A DNA stretch of 56,857 nucleotides, taken from UBA2283 sp041658955. GTDB lineage: Bacteria; Patescibacteriota; Microgenomatia; UBA12405. This document shows, one piece after another, positions 16,381-25,047 of the stretch. The stretch covers positions 1 to 56,857 of the forward strand of contig JBAZZE010000005.1 in assembly GCA_041658955.1 (NCBI GenBank), given 5' to 3'. The notes under the pieces were generated by a model. That model searched no databases, was not told where the DNA came from, and saw nothing but the letters and a program-made list of their open reading frames with translations. Within the stretch, counting starts at the first letter, position 1. Every line of letters starts with the position of its first letter. A program made the position numbers and the translations under genes.

Positions 16381-16403
16381 AAATCTTGCGCGCATCGAGT
16401 AAT

Positions 16404-17294
16404 ATGAATAGATTACCGGATAGATATATAGATGTTAGGAAATTAAATGTAGCTGATTTGGCGGCTGCGTTGGTGGAGGAGAGAAAAGCGGCGAACGAAG
16501 AAAGAATAAAACCCTATAAAACATGGATAGGTCTGGACGGACAAACTCCATTTCCAGTGGGGAGTGAAACAGAACTAAAGAGACGAGAACTGGAGGGAGT
16601 AAAAGCAGTTTCTCATTTAGCCAGAAGTGGACACCGAACTATTGTTTGGATTAGTCCTCCGGGAAGCGGCCGTGAAGAAGATGAGTGTAAATATACTGAG
16701 TCGAGAGTAATTGTTTATCAAGTGGAGTCAATTGAAGAAACCAGGGTAAATTTTAGCTGTGTGGCTATCTGTGGTCAGCATAGTCAGAGGCAATGCTTGG
16801 AAGTGGCAAATAGTTTACTTGATGACGGTGGGGACTGCCGTGGAGAGCTGGTAGTGGCTAATGATTTACGGAGCGAACCAATAGGTTTGTCATCGGATGT
16901 GGTGGACTGGGTGAGTTATCTTGAAAATAAAATTCCTGGAGTAACTGAAGTATGGAGAGCAATTCGAAACGGGGTTCATGAAGAAAACTCGCGCCAAGCA
17001 TGGATGATGGCACAAGTGATTGTTCGAGAATTTTCAGGTCGGGCAAGTAGAGTCAAAACCGATTTTGAAGCAGTGTTGCTAGGTGTTGAGTTGGAACGAA
17101 TGATTAAGGCTAGATTTGAGGTAACTCTAATGGCTGGAGGAGTTCATGGGATGTCTAATGAAGCAATCTTGGGACATATGGGAGCGTTTGACGGTTTATA
17201 CAGCAGAATTGACGGTGACAGTCGATTGCAACGATGTAAACATTGCGGAAACTTTTATATAAAAGCTAAAGAAAAATGCCCATTATGTGGTTAG
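16404..17294 (+). CDS. Hypothetical protein with C-terminal zinc ribbon, downstream of the riboswitch-like element
   Basis: This is a 296-residue soluble protein from the ATG at 16404. The upstream in-frame codons are inside the leader. The N-terminal helix (DLAAALVEERKAANEERI) is charged. The middle has VWISPPGSGREEDECKYTESRVIVYQ. The end is a four-Cys ribbon, CKHCGNFYIKAKEKCPLCG. I do not recognise the family. If the upstream RNA is functional, the gene would respond to cobalamin. It overlaps the stop of the convergent transporter gene by 4 nt. Confidence 0.65.
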   Translation: MNRLPDRYIDVRKLNVADLAAALVEERKAANEERIKPYKTWIGLDGQTPFPVGSETELKRRELEGVKAVSHLARSGHRTIVWISPPGSGREEDECKYTESRVIVYQVESIEETRVNFSCVAICGQHSQRQCLEVANSLLDDGGDCRGELVVANDLRSEPIGLSSDVVDWVSYLENKIPGVTEVWRAIRNGVHEENSRQAWMMAQVIVREFSGRASRVKTDFEAVLLGVELERMIKARFEVTLMAGGVHGMSNEAILGHMGAFDGLYSRIDGDSRLQRCKHCGNFYIKAKEKCPLCG

Positions 17295-18160
17295 TACTTC
17301 GAGGATTTAACCAGATGAGGTAACGCCGCAGCTAATATAATGATAATTGAACCAAAAATAAGACTAGGAGTTAGAGTTTCGTGAAAGATAAAGACACCAA
17401 AGCCAACTCCAAAAATAATTTCGGCTAACCCAATCAGACTACCGATACTAGCATCATATTGTTTGTAACCTTCGATAGCCGCCCAGTTGGCAAACAGCAT
17501 GGCCATTGCATAAGCAGTTTGGCCTAACCAGGGTAAGGTGTGGGATAGATTGGGGATGTGGTCATGAAAAATTAGAGAAAGAATACCGTTGAATAATATT
17601 TGAGCTGAGAAATAACTGACCATGACTTGGAATTCGGGATAGTTACCTTGAAGCTTACGGGGGAGAATGACGGTAATACTTCCAAGAAGTCCGGCAATAA
17701 TAGTCATCCCAGCAGCCAAGAATTGCGATGGAGTTAATTGGAAGCGGTAGATAAGCGACATGCCAATTATGGCCATGACTAAACTAATTATTTTAGTAAA
17801 AGTCATATTTTCTTGGAAAAATATTTTTCCCAATAAGTAACCACCGATAACTAGGGCGGCGTAAAAGAGGAGAGTGGCAGTACCAATATTTAAGTGTTGG
17901 AATCCAAAATAATAAGGAGCTTGGTTTATTCCACCTGCCAGACCGATAGTCAATAACCAAGGAAGATCTGGCTTTATAAGAGGTTTAAATATTTTGTATT
18001 TGGAATTAAAAATCAACACAAAAATTAAGAGCCCAAACCCGCGAGTCCAAGCTTGAGAAAATTCACCAAAAGCACTTCCCATCAAGCGAGACCAAATCCC
18101 ATAGGTAGAATAAAAGAAAGCCGAAGTGAGAATAAGAGAGGCACCTTTGGTTGAGTTCAT
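17291..18160 (-). CDS. EamA/DMT-family transporter
   Basis: This 289-aa integral membrane protein has ten predicted transmembrane segments in two five-helix halves, the EamA (drug/metabolite transporter) layout. Recognisable parts are LILTSAFFYSTYGIWSRL at the start and SLIGLAEIIFGVGFGVFIFHETLTPS near the end, the typical E-x-x-x-x helix and re-entrant pattern. The substrate is unknown. A TAAAAT (18167-18172, minus strand) ends 6 nt before the ATG, back to back with the TrmB-like regulator, which might control it. Confidence 0.85.
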   Translation of the reverse strand: MNSTKGASLILTSAFFYSTYGIWSRLMGSAFGEFSQAWTRGFGLLIFVLIFNSKYKIFKPLIKPDLPWLLTIGLAGGINQAPYYFGFQHLNIGTATLLFYAALVIGGYLLGKIFFQENMTFTKIISLVMAIIGMSLIYRFQLTPSQFLAAGMTIIAGLLGSITVILPRKLQGNYPEFQVMVSYFSAQILFNGILSLIFHDHIPNLSHTLPWLGQTAYAMAMLFANWAAIEGYKQYDASIGSLIGLAEIIFGVGFGVFIFHETLTPSLIFGSIIIILAAALPHLVKSSKY

Positions 18161-18196
18161 GGAGTAATTTTAGCTTTCAAGAGTGGTATTATATAG

Positions 18197-19015
18197 ATGA
18201 TGTCCGAACAAACAGACAATATGATTTCCCGACTAACGGCTTATGGTTTTGATGGGGATGAAGCAAGAATATACCTTGAATTACTGGAAAAAAGAGTGTC
18301 AACCGCACTGGTACTAAGCCGATTGTTGGGGATAGGAAGAACTAAGGTGTATCGTATTTTGGACAGATTGATTGATAAAAGACTGGTAACTCAGAAATTA
18401 GACAGTGGTGGATTTAAATTTGTGGCTGGGGACCCAGGGCAACTGAAAACAATATTGGCGGTTAAAGAAAGTGAACTAGCAACTTTGAGCCAACAGTTAC
18501 CAGAGACTGTGGAAATGCTAAGTCGAAGATTGGGGATTGATATGCCAGGATCAAGAATTCTCTATTACCGAGGTGTTGACGGACTGAGCCAAGTCAATTG
18601 GAATGTACTACGAGCGAGAGGAGAACTGCTTTCGTACGAAGTGGCTACTGCCGATGCTTACATGCCACAGAAGGAAGCTGAAAAATTAAGACAGGGTATT
18701 GTTGAAAATAGGATAATGGTTCGGACCATTACAAACAACCAAAAAATAGAACCGTTTACCAAGGTTAAGGAAATGGTAAAAAACTGGTGGAGCATTCGTT
18801 GGATATCGCAGGGAAAATTGACAATAAAAACTGATGTATTTATTTACAATGACATTTACGCAGTTTGCCATTATCTGGAAAGGGGAGACGTGTTTTGTTT
18901 TGAGATGCAAAATCAACCCTTGGCTGATATGAACCGGCAGATATTCGAAAACTTATGGCTACAGTCGAGGGTGATGACTAAGATCGGTGACGAGGGGAAG
19001 GTAGTACGCCAGTAA
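18197..19015 (+). CDS. TrmB-family transcriptional regulator
   Basis: Residues 10-80 form a winged helix-turn-helix (LTAYGFDGDEARIYLELLEKRVSTALVLSRLLGIGRTKVYRILDRLIDKRLV), the TrmB signature. A coiled segment follows, then a C-terminal effector domain (SRILYYRGVDGLSQVNWNVL) like that of TrmB-type sensors of sugars or other metabolites. The ATG doublet at 18197/18200 directly follows TATTATATAG, so the mRNA is leaderless. It is divergent from the EamA transporter, a plausible target. Its 3' end overlaps the opposite-strand TPR gene by 57 nt. Confidence 0.8.
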   Translation: MMSEQTDNMISRLTAYGFDGDEARIYLELLEKRVSTALVLSRLLGIGRTKVYRILDRLIDKRLVTQKLDSGGFKFVAGDPGQLKTILAVKESELATLSQQLPETVEMLSRRLGIDMPGSRILYYRGVDGLSQVNWNVLRARGELLSYEVATADAYMPQKEAEKLRQGIVENRIMVRTITNNQKIEPFTKVKEMVKNWWSIRWISQGKLTIKTDVFIYNDIYAVCHYLERGDVFCFEMQNQPLADMNRQIFENLWLQSRVMTKIGDEGKVVRQ

Positions 19016-19738
19016 GAAAACAATAAGGGAAAGTGACTTGGTAATTTCGGTAATGCGGTAGGCAAATTTGTCAGTATCGGTGAGCAGGGCTCGTGACTTT
19101 TCCAAATAAGATTTTAATTTTTCCTTGTCATATTCGGCGTCAGATTCATCAAGTGCTTTTTGAAGGCGAGGAAAAACTCCAGTACGCCAAACGAGATAAA
19201 CATAATTGTCAGCTTTTTGGAGGGTTAGTGCCAATGGATCAGTGTCGTACTTGTCAAAAATTTCATAAGCTAGATTAAGACCAGCCTCAACTTTACCGGT
19301 GCGGACTAATGATTCTGCTAAAAAGCCACTAACTTCAAGATATCGAGGATCCTGAGACGTCTGAAGTAGGTCGAAGGCGGTTTGGTATTCTGTTTTGGCT
19401 GCATCGTGCTGATCGTTATAGGTGTAGGCGCGACCGAGAAAACGATAGGAGCTACCAAGTAGGTTGGTTAGTTGGTGGTCAGTCACCACTTGTTGTCCAG
19501 AAAGTGCAGTAGTCAGCATAGCTCTACGGTGAGCACCATCTGGATCTTGGCTGTTCATGACTAAGTGTTGGTGGGCGAGGTGTTCTTGCCAGTAGCTTTG
19601 AGCAACCATAGACCAATCTTGTTCACTTTCAGCTTGTTGTCTAAAGTCAGGGAGTTGAGAGAGAACTGTTAACTCCTGACCCTTGGTTTCATTGAGGGTA
19701 TTGATTTCTTTTAATCTATCTTGAAGAAGTGTCGACAT
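18959..19738 (-). CDS. TPR-like protein with a C-terminal transmembrane segment
   Basis: This 259-residue protein has helix pairs between residues 90 and 190 (LLGSSYRFLGRAYTYNDQHDAAKTEYQTAFDLL, YLEVSGFLAESLVRTGKVEAGLNLAYEIFDKY) that match tetratricopeptide spacing. The C-terminus has one hydrophobic stretch (SLSLIVFLLAYYLPLV), suggesting a tail anchor. TATAAT (19744-19749, minus strand) ends 5 nt before the ATG. The last 57 nt are antisense to the end of the TrmB gene. It is probably a scaffold; partner unknown. Confidence 0.65.
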   Translation of the reverse strand: MSTLLQDRLKEINTLNETKGQELTVLSQLPDFRQQAESEQDWSMVAQSYWQEHLAHQHLVMNSQDPDGAHRRAMLTTALSGQQVVTDHQLTNLLGSSYRFLGRAYTYNDQHDAAKTEYQTAFDLLQTSQDPRYLEVSGFLAESLVRTGKVEAGLNLAYEIFDKYDTDPLALTLQKADNYVYLVWRTGVFPRLQKALDESDAEYDKEKLKSYLEKSRALLTDTDKFAYRITEITKSLSLIVFLLAYYLPLVTDLSHHPRL

Positions 19739-19776
19739 AATTAATTATACCGTGGCTGGTGTGTTGTTCAAAATTA

Positions 19777-20157
19777 TCATTCAGTTCCGTAATGTGAAGC
19801 GACAAATCGCACATCACCTAAGGCACGAAATGAATGGATTAGTCCGATCCGGAGAGAAGCACGACTAAAATCTTCAAAGTCGGCAGAAGTTTTGTCTGGT
19901 TTATCAACGACTTGTCTAAGCCGAGCGGTTGTAAATTCCACGGCTGCCTCTAAAATGGCGGTGTCTCCAGCCCTTTTCCATTCTACTAAAGGTGAAAAAT
20001 TGACGGTGGCATCTTGACTTAACACAGCATCAGCTTCAACTTTATCGAGAGCTTGGAGTAACTTATTGGATTGATCTAAAACCTCGGGAGGAGCTGCAAG
20101 TTCAGGCGCGATATTGATGGTAAAAGGTAAGAAAGTGCCATCAGGTGCTTTTGTCAT
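19777..20157 (-). CDS. Hypothetical protein in the slipin operon
   Basis: This is a 126-residue soluble protein without a recognised domain. Its helical segments (VLDQSNKLLQALDKVEADAVL, DTAILEAAVEFTTARLRQVVDK, FEDFSRASLRIGLIHSFRALGDVRF) suggest an all-alpha fold. It starts 1 nt after the slipin stop, so the two are co-transcribed and may work together. Confidence 0.6.
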   Translation of the reverse strand: MTKAPDGTFLPFTINIAPELAAPPEVLDQSNKLLQALDKVEADAVLSQDATVNFSPLVEWKRAGDTAILEAAVEFTTARLRQVVDKPDKTSADFEDFSRASLRIGLIHSFRALGDVRFVASHYGTE

Positions 20158-20158
20158 A

Positions 20159-20905
20159 TTATTTTTTGGCCAAATTTTTGAAGCCTTCTAATATTTCCAA
20201 GGGAATACCGAGGATGACGGTATTATTGGGACCATTAGTCGCATTCTCAATAGTTTGGAGGGAACGAAGGGAAATGGCGCCTGATTCTTGGAGGGCTTGC
20301 ATGGCTTTGTTAAGATTCTCGGAAGCCTTTAGTTCTCCTTCGGCACGGATGATGGTGGCTCGGCGTTCGCGCTCCGCTTCGGCTTGTTTGGCCATGACCC
20401 GCTTCATATTGTCAGGAACAGCAATATCCTGAAGTTTGATTCCGGTGACATCGACTCCCCAATCAATAGTTTCTTTATCAACAATGGCTTTAATTTGTTC
20501 GCTGATTTTGTCGCGGTCAGTTAAAAGTTGGTCAAGTTCGACACCACCAATAACATCGCGAAGAGCAGTTTGGGCATATTGGGAAACAGCATAACCAAAA
20601 TCTTTAACCTTAAGAATGGCATCTTCGGCTTTAGTAACTTGGAAATATACAACAGCATTGATAGAAACAGCGACATTGTCTTTGGTGATAATTTCTTGTT
20701 TGGGAATGTCGAGAGTGTTGATACGAATATCGACTTTAATGACTCGTTGAAGAATAGGAACAACAAGTTTTAAGCCAGGGCCGAGAGTGTAAGAATAGAC
20801 ACCGAGAGTCAAAACTATTCCCCGCTCATATTGGTTGACAATAATGATGGATTTAAAAACAAGATAAACAACAAAAAAGAAAGCGATGATGGGAAATGTA
20901 ATCAT
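20159..20905 (-). CDS. Slipin / stomatin-like SPFH-domain membrane protein
   Basis: An N-terminal membrane helix (ITFPIIAFFFVVYLVFKSIIIV) precedes an SPFH domain starting at VNQYERGIVLTLGVYSYTLGPGLKLVVPILQRVIKVDIR. The helical tail has ALRDVIGGVELDQLLTDRDKI and the QAEAERERRATIIRAEGE motif shared by slipins and HflK/C. Such proteins form membrane rings that scaffold proteases or microdomains; a NfeD-type partner is not visible. The ATG at 20905 is chosen because TATAAT (20912-20917, minus strand) ends 6 nt before it. Confidence 0.88.
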   Translation of the reverse strand: MITFPIIAFFFVVYLVFKSIIIVNQYERGIVLTLGVYSYTLGPGLKLVVPILQRVIKVDIRINTLDIPKQEIITKDNVAVSINAVVYFQVTKAEDAILKVKDFGYAVSQYAQTALRDVIGGVELDQLLTDRDKISEQIKAIVDKETIDWGVDVTGIKLQDIAVPDNMKRVMAKQAEAERERRATIIRAEGELKASENLNKAMQALQESGAISLRSLQTIENATNGPNNTVILGIPLEILEGFKNLAKK

Positions 20906-20993
20906 GAAAGGATTATACAACGATTTTCAATTAGGAATGAGGTTTTTAGGAATAATGAAAAAAAGTGTTAAGCAACCTTTGTTAAAATATTGA

Positions 20994-21218
20994 ATGGAAG
21001 AAGATCAGAAAAAACTGGAAAGGTTGGAAGAAGAATTTAAAAAGTTGGATAAACAGCTGGTGCATATGAGTACGGAATATGCCCAAACTCGAGCGGGAAG
21101 TGCTCATGGGGTGGAATATTATGAAATACAAGTGAAGGTGTATCAGGCGATGATAGTCGATGTAAAACAAGAAATATTGAAACTAAGGCGACAATTGAAG
21201 GGATTCAAAGAGATATAG
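20994..21218 (+). CDS. Small coiled-coil protein
   Basis: This is a 74-residue, highly charged helical protein (EEDQKKLERLEEEFKKLDKQL near the start, QEILKLRRQLKGFKEI at the end) with clear heptads. TAAAAT (20983-20988) ends 5 nt before the ATG, the standard leaderless spacing here, which supports it as a real gene. The function is unknown. Confidence 0.6.
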   Translation: MEEDQKKLERLEEEFKKLDKQLVHMSTEYAQTRAGSAHGVEYYEIQVKVYQAMIVDVKQEILKLRRQLKGFKEI

Positions 21219-21252
21219 TTGATTGCTAGGTAAGTGATTGATAATCTCGTCT

Positions 21253-21870
21253 GTGAAGAAAAAAAGAGGCCTTTACATAGTTTTTGAGGGGATAGGTGCC
21301 TCGGGTAAAGATACTCAGGCTAAAATGGCCCATGATTATCTTCTAAAAATGGGAGTTGAGGTAATTCCAACACGAGAACATACTCGGGATACGCCACCGG
21401 GAGAGCTGATTGAAGAAATTATTAAGGGGAAGAAGGCCCGGATTGATCCATTGGCATTACAACTTTTATATACCTGTGATCGAAGAAATCATGACATGGC
21501 AATTATTCGGCCAGCATTAAGTGAAGGGAAAGTGGTCTTGGGAAATCGCTCTTACGCAACTACTGTAGCTTATTGTCCTAAAGATTGGCGGGAATTTATT
21601 TTGAAAACTAACAAAAAAATTGCCACTAGACCAGACATGGTGTTTGTAATCGATACTAGTCCAGAAGTGTCTGCTAAGAGGATGAAGAATAGGGGAGATC
21701 CAGATATATTCGATCGGATTATAACCATGAAAAGGTGCCGGGGTGGTTACGTGTGGTATGCCAAAAATTCTGGAGATAAGTGTGTCTTGGTCGATGGGGA
21801 TGGAACTGTAGACGAAGTTTTTGAGAGGATAAAGAAACGACTAAATAAGTTACTAAAAATTGAAAACTAA
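21253..21870 (+). CDS. tmk: Thymidylate kinase
   Basis: This enzyme phosphorylates dTMP to dTDP. The P-loop FEGIGASGKDTQ is near residue 12, DR-x-x-H-type CDRRNHD is near 80, GNRSYATTVAY is the substrate loop, and the DTSPEVSAKRMKNRG lid follows. Its 205 aa is the usual length. A GTG start at 21253 is proposed because GATAAT (21240-21245) ends 7 nt before it; the frame opens at a TTG (21238) that overlaps that -10 region. It converges with thymidine kinase, overlapping by 4 nt, so both dTTP routes are neighbours. Confidence 0.85.
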   Translation: MKKKRGLYIVFEGIGASGKDTQAKMAHDYLLKMGVEVIPTREHTRDTPPGELIEEIIKGKKARIDPLALQLLYTCDRRNHDMAIIRPALSEGKVVLGNRSYATTVAYCPKDWREFILKTNKKIATRPDMVFVIDTSPEVSAKRMKNRGDPDIFDRIITMKRCRGGYVWYAKNSGDKCVLVDGDGTVDEVFERIKKRLNKLLKIEN

Positions 21871-22505
21871 AATTTACGACGGACCGGCATATCGGCGACG
21901 TACCAATGATTGAGACACCGAGCTTCGTAGGTGACAGCAGTACCAGCTTCTTCGATAATAACTGTTGGACTGTTGTAACTATCTGGTTGACCATTTAATA
22001 ACCTTTGAGTCATCATGGCTTCCATACCACAGGGACGGTCTCCATTTTGGCGGTGCATACAAAGGGCATTGGTTAGACGTAGCTCAGTGGCTAAAGGCAT
22101 GACTCTTTCCATAGTGGGAAAGGGGTTACCCCGAAAATCTCGATGTAATCCAGCACCGGCGACGATAATACCACTTTGGGTGACATCTTTAATCAAGTCG
22201 GCGATACCAGGATCAAAAAACTGGAGCTCATCAATGGCTAACATATCAATACGATGGGGTTGTTGTCGAATAAGTTCGGCAATAGCATCCATGTCGTCGA
22301 TGGGAACGGCGTGGGCAGAATGAGAACCGCCTGTTCTTGATTCTATTTTATCGAGTCCAAAACGAGTATCAATTAATGGTTTGATGACCAAGACATTTCG
22401 ATGGACAGCTTCAAAAGAAGTGATGGTATGGATAAGTCCTAAAGTTTTACTACCGAACATTGGTCCGGCATAAATGGAGATTGGTTCACGAGTACGAATA
22501 AGCAT
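21867..22505 (-). CDS. tdk: Thymidine kinase (type II) with atypical P-loop
   Basis: This salvage enzyme phosphorylates thymidine. The strand-loop YAGPMFGSKT near residue 15 corresponds to the usual GPMFSGKT, but the Gly before Lys is Ser. The catalytic DELQFFD is near residue 90, and the lasso/zinc region has ALCMHRQNGDRPCG and ARCLNHW, with TQRLLNGQP between them. Length is 212 aa. TATAAT (22514-22519, minus strand) lies 8 nt before the ATG at 22505; the frame-opening TTG at 22514 overlaps that box. Confidence 0.85.
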   Translation of the reverse strand: MLIRTREPISIYAGPMFGSKTLGLIHTITSFEAVHRNVLVIKPLIDTRFGLDKIESRTGGSHSAHAVPIDDMDAIAELIRQQPHRIDMLAIDELQFFDPGIADLIKDVTQSGIIVAGAGLHRDFRGNPFPTMERVMPLATELRLTNALCMHRQNGDRPCGMEAMMTQRLLNGQPDSYNSPTVIIEEAGTAVTYEARCLNHWYVADMPVRRKF

Positions 22506-22605
22506 GACGAGCAATTATAGTCAGGAAGAAGGTGAGAATAAATGTTACTAAAGCTATCAAAAATGCTAATTACGGAGAAACTAAGAAGAATTGATAAAAT
22601 AGGAC

Positions 22606-23754
22606 ATGGATTTGATAACTAAGTTGATTAATCAAGAGACGGAAAGACAGCATAAACAAGTGCAGTTGATTCCCAGTGAAAACTTTATCTCTGAAGATGT
22701 TAAGAGGGCTTTGGGTTCTGATTTGTCCAACAAATATGCCGAAGGTTATCCAGGGAAACGTTATTATCAGGGAAATAAAATTGTTGATGAAATTGAAATG
22801 CTGGCAATTGAACGGGGTAAGAAATTGTTTGGAGTACCGAGTTTAAATGTTCAACCTTATTCTGGTAGTCCGGCAAATTCAGCTGTATTGATGGCACTAT
22901 TGGTACCGGGAGATAAAATTTGTGGACTTCAATTGTCCTCTGGTGGGCATTTGACTCATGGACATCCGAACATTACTTTTTCGGGACGGTTTTTTGAAAG
23001 TGTTCAGTATGGAGTTGATGAAAAAGGGAGAATTGATTATCAAAAACTTGAAGAGCTGGTTAAGGCCGAAAAGCCAAAACTTATTTTTGCGGGGACAACT
23101 GCTTATCCATTTATTATTGACTGGAAAAGATTTAGGGATATTGCCGATACTGTTGGTGCATGGTTAGTAGCAGATATTTCTCATATTGCTGGATTGATTG
23201 TGGGTGGGGTACACCCCGATCCAGTACCATATGTTGACGTTATTACTTCGACAACCCACAAAACTTTAAGAGGGCCTAGGGGAGCGATAATTGGGGTAAC
23301 TGATAAGGGGTTGGAAAAAGATATTGATGTGGTTAAGAAAATTGACCGAGCTGTTTTCCCGGGAATTCAAGGTGGTCCACACATGAATACAATTGCAGGA
23401 ATTGCGGTAGCATTTGCCGAAGATAGCCAACCAGAATTTAAAAAATACGCTGAGCAAGTTGTCAAAAATGCGGCAGTGTTGGCTCAGACTTTGAAAGATG
23501 AAGGATTAAAAGTGTTCGGAACTGAAAATCATTTGATGGTGGTGGATGTGGGACTGAGTAAAGGTAAAGAGGTAGCTGTAAGACTTGAAGAAAATGACAT
23601 TATTGTCAATGCCAATACTATTCCCCATGATCAGGGCTCACCAATGAAACCATCGGGAATCCGAATTGGAACACCGGCGATGACGAGCCGGGGATGGGTC
23701 GAAAAAGATTTTGAAGAGTTGGGGAAGAGAATGGCGAAAATAATAAAGGGTTAG
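22606..23754 (+). CDS. glyA: Serine hydroxymethyltransferase
   Basis: This PLP enzyme interconverts serine and glycine and charges tetrahydrofolate with C1 units. Markers are LIPSENFISEDV near residue 23, NKYAEGYPGKRYYQG near 43, and STTHKTLRGPRG with the PLP lysine near residue 219. MKPSGIRIGTPAMTSRG lies near the C-terminus. At 382 aa it is about 30 residues shorter than typical GlyA and ends soon after the RIGTPA motif. TAAAAT (22595-22600) ends 5 nt before the ATG. Confidence 0.95.
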   Translation: MDLITKLINQETERQHKQVQLIPSENFISEDVKRALGSDLSNKYAEGYPGKRYYQGNKIVDEIEMLAIERGKKLFGVPSLNVQPYSGSPANSAVLMALLVPGDKICGLQLSSGGHLTHGHPNITFSGRFFESVQYGVDEKGRIDYQKLEELVKAEKPKLIFAGTTAYPFIIDWKRFRDIADTVGAWLVADISHIAGLIVGGVHPDPVPYVDVITSTTHKTLRGPRGAIIGVTDKGLEKDIDVVKKIDRAVFPGIQGGPHMNTIAGIAVAFAEDSQPEFKKYAEQVVKNAAVLAQTLKDEGLKVFGTENHLMVVDVGLSKGKEVAVRLEENDIIVNANTIPHDQGSPMKPSGIRIGTPAMTSRGWVEKDFEELGKRMAKIIKG

Positions 23755-23761
23755 TTTTCTC

Positions 23762-23933
23762 TCACCAGATCTATAGTTTTAGATTGTTTTGAAACGACCG
23801 GTAATCGACTAGCTTTCTCAATCTCACGGGCACGTACAGTCGTCACCTCGATTCTCGTCAGTCTCCAACCAACAAACAGACTGACTGCGAAACGCCCTTT
23901 CAAAACAATCTAAAACTATTGGTGATCTGGTGA
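23762..23933. repeat. Large hairpin with 33-36 nt arms between convergent genes
   Basis: The left arm (23762-23794, TCACCAGATC then TATAGTTTTAGATTGTTTTG) pairs with the right arm (23898-23933) over its whole length except for a 3-4 nt bulge. The roughly 103-nt interior is enriched in GTC and CTC and can fold further. The start TCACCAGAT-TATAGTTTTAGA also appears at 39987-40007. It lies between glyA and the convergent ATP-grasp gene and could terminate both, but its size is unusual for that. Confidence 0.7.
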
Positions 23934-23947
23934 ATTTAGATTGAACT

Positions 23948-23983
23948 GTTAAAAAAGGATTACTTCGAATTTCTTCATAAAAA
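23948..23983. repeat. Half copy of the long-hairpin element (copy D)
   Basis: GTTAAAAAAGGATTACTTCG followed by AATTTCTTCATAAAAA matches the right arm of the element at 40094-40129 almost exactly. No matching left arm is seen directly upstream, where the large hairpin ends at 23933. The left half may have been deleted or replaced. Confidence 0.5.
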
Positions 23984-24041
23984 TTTAAAGTATATTTTAT
24001 GAAGACTAATGCTCTAAAGTTCTTGAGTGATATCGTACAAA

Positions 24042-25046
24042 TTAGTGCCAGCCGTTGTGTTCTTCTTCGAGAGTGTTTTGGAACATGCGTTTAAGAGTTT
24101 CTTCGAAGGTGACACCGTACATGTCGAGAATCATGCTGTAAGTGGCATGGGTTTCTTTGGGTGGACCAAAGAAAGGATTACAGTTGGGATCGATAAAATA
24201 AAAGCGACCGGCGGCATCGACCCGGATATCAATTCGGCCATAGTCGGACATTTTAAGAAGGTCAAATGCCATTTTGACATGACCTTTCAGGACTGGGTCT
24301 TCGAATTTGGTATAAGACATATCAAGATAATCGCGCCACTTTTTATCGAAGGTGACCACATCTTCTTTACCTCCATTGACAGTTCTTTGGACGGCATAGA
24401 CTTTGGTATTAACTCCATCAAGGACAGCGGCGGTGACTTCGATGCCGGCGATAAATTCATCTATCAGAACGGGTTGTTTGTAGGTAGTAATCAGCTCTTT
24501 GAGTTTGGAGCGGAGTTCTTTTTCGTTATAACAAATACTGTTATCGGCAATACCAATACTACTGTGTTCATTGTTTAGTTTGGGAAATAGGGGGTAGCGA
24601 AGTGATGGATCAATCATGTCACCGCTACTATTGACCAATTGATGAGTGGGGACAGGGACTCCGGCGGCTTGGAGGAGCTGATACATCAAAAATTTATTAC
24701 AGCCTAGAGCCCAACCAAGGGTACCAGCACCAGTGTAGGGGATTTGGAGAACTTCTAAAACACCAGGGATAGCAGAACCAAGATGCGATTCACCATTGAC
24801 GGAATCGACGAGGTTGAGAACTAGATCGGGGTCGTAAGTTTTGAGCTTATCGGTCATGTTGACATCACCAGCAATGGTAATCACATCAATTCCCATTTTG
24901 GCAACATACTTGGCGACATCGTTGGCATAGATATCGGCATCAGCCTCGCTAAGATAAAGTTCTTCCGTGGCATAGTATTCACGCTTAACGTCGGAATACA
25001 AAATAGCGACTTTTTTGGGCAAAATTGGTTCGATTATATTGGTCAT
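24042..25046 (-). CDS. ATP-grasp ligase, D-Ala-D-Ala ligase-like (paralogue 1)
   Basis: This is a 334-residue ATP-grasp enzyme. The N-terminus has VAILYSDVKREYYATEELY, then IPYTGAGTLGWALGCNKFLMYQLLQAAGVPVP, which corresponds to the Ddl region before the ATP site. LFPKLNNEHSSIGI is the ATP-binding strand, and RIDIRVDAAGRFYFIDPNCNPFFGP carries the Mg ligands. It is clearly paralogous to the gene at 25684. It probably joins an amino acid or peptide through an acyl phosphate; the substrate is unknown. It is last in a three-gene operon (1-nt gap). Confidence 0.75.
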   Translation of the reverse strand: MTNIIEPILPKKVAILYSDVKREYYATEELYLSEADADIYANDVAKYVAKMGIDVITIAGDVNMTDKLKTYDPDLVLNLVDSVNGESHLGSAIPGVLEVLQIPYTGAGTLGWALGCNKFLMYQLLQAAGVPVPTHQLVNSSGDMIDPSLRYPLFPKLNNEHSSIGIADNSICYNEKELRSKLKELITTYKQPVLIDEFIAGIEVTAAVLDGVNTKVYAVQRTVNGGKEDVVTFDKKWRDYLDMSYTKFEDPVLKGHVKMAFDLLKMSDYGRIDIRVDAAGRFYFIDPNCNPFFGPPKETHATYSMILDMYGVTFEETLKRMFQNTLEEEHNGWH

Positions 25047-25047
25047 T

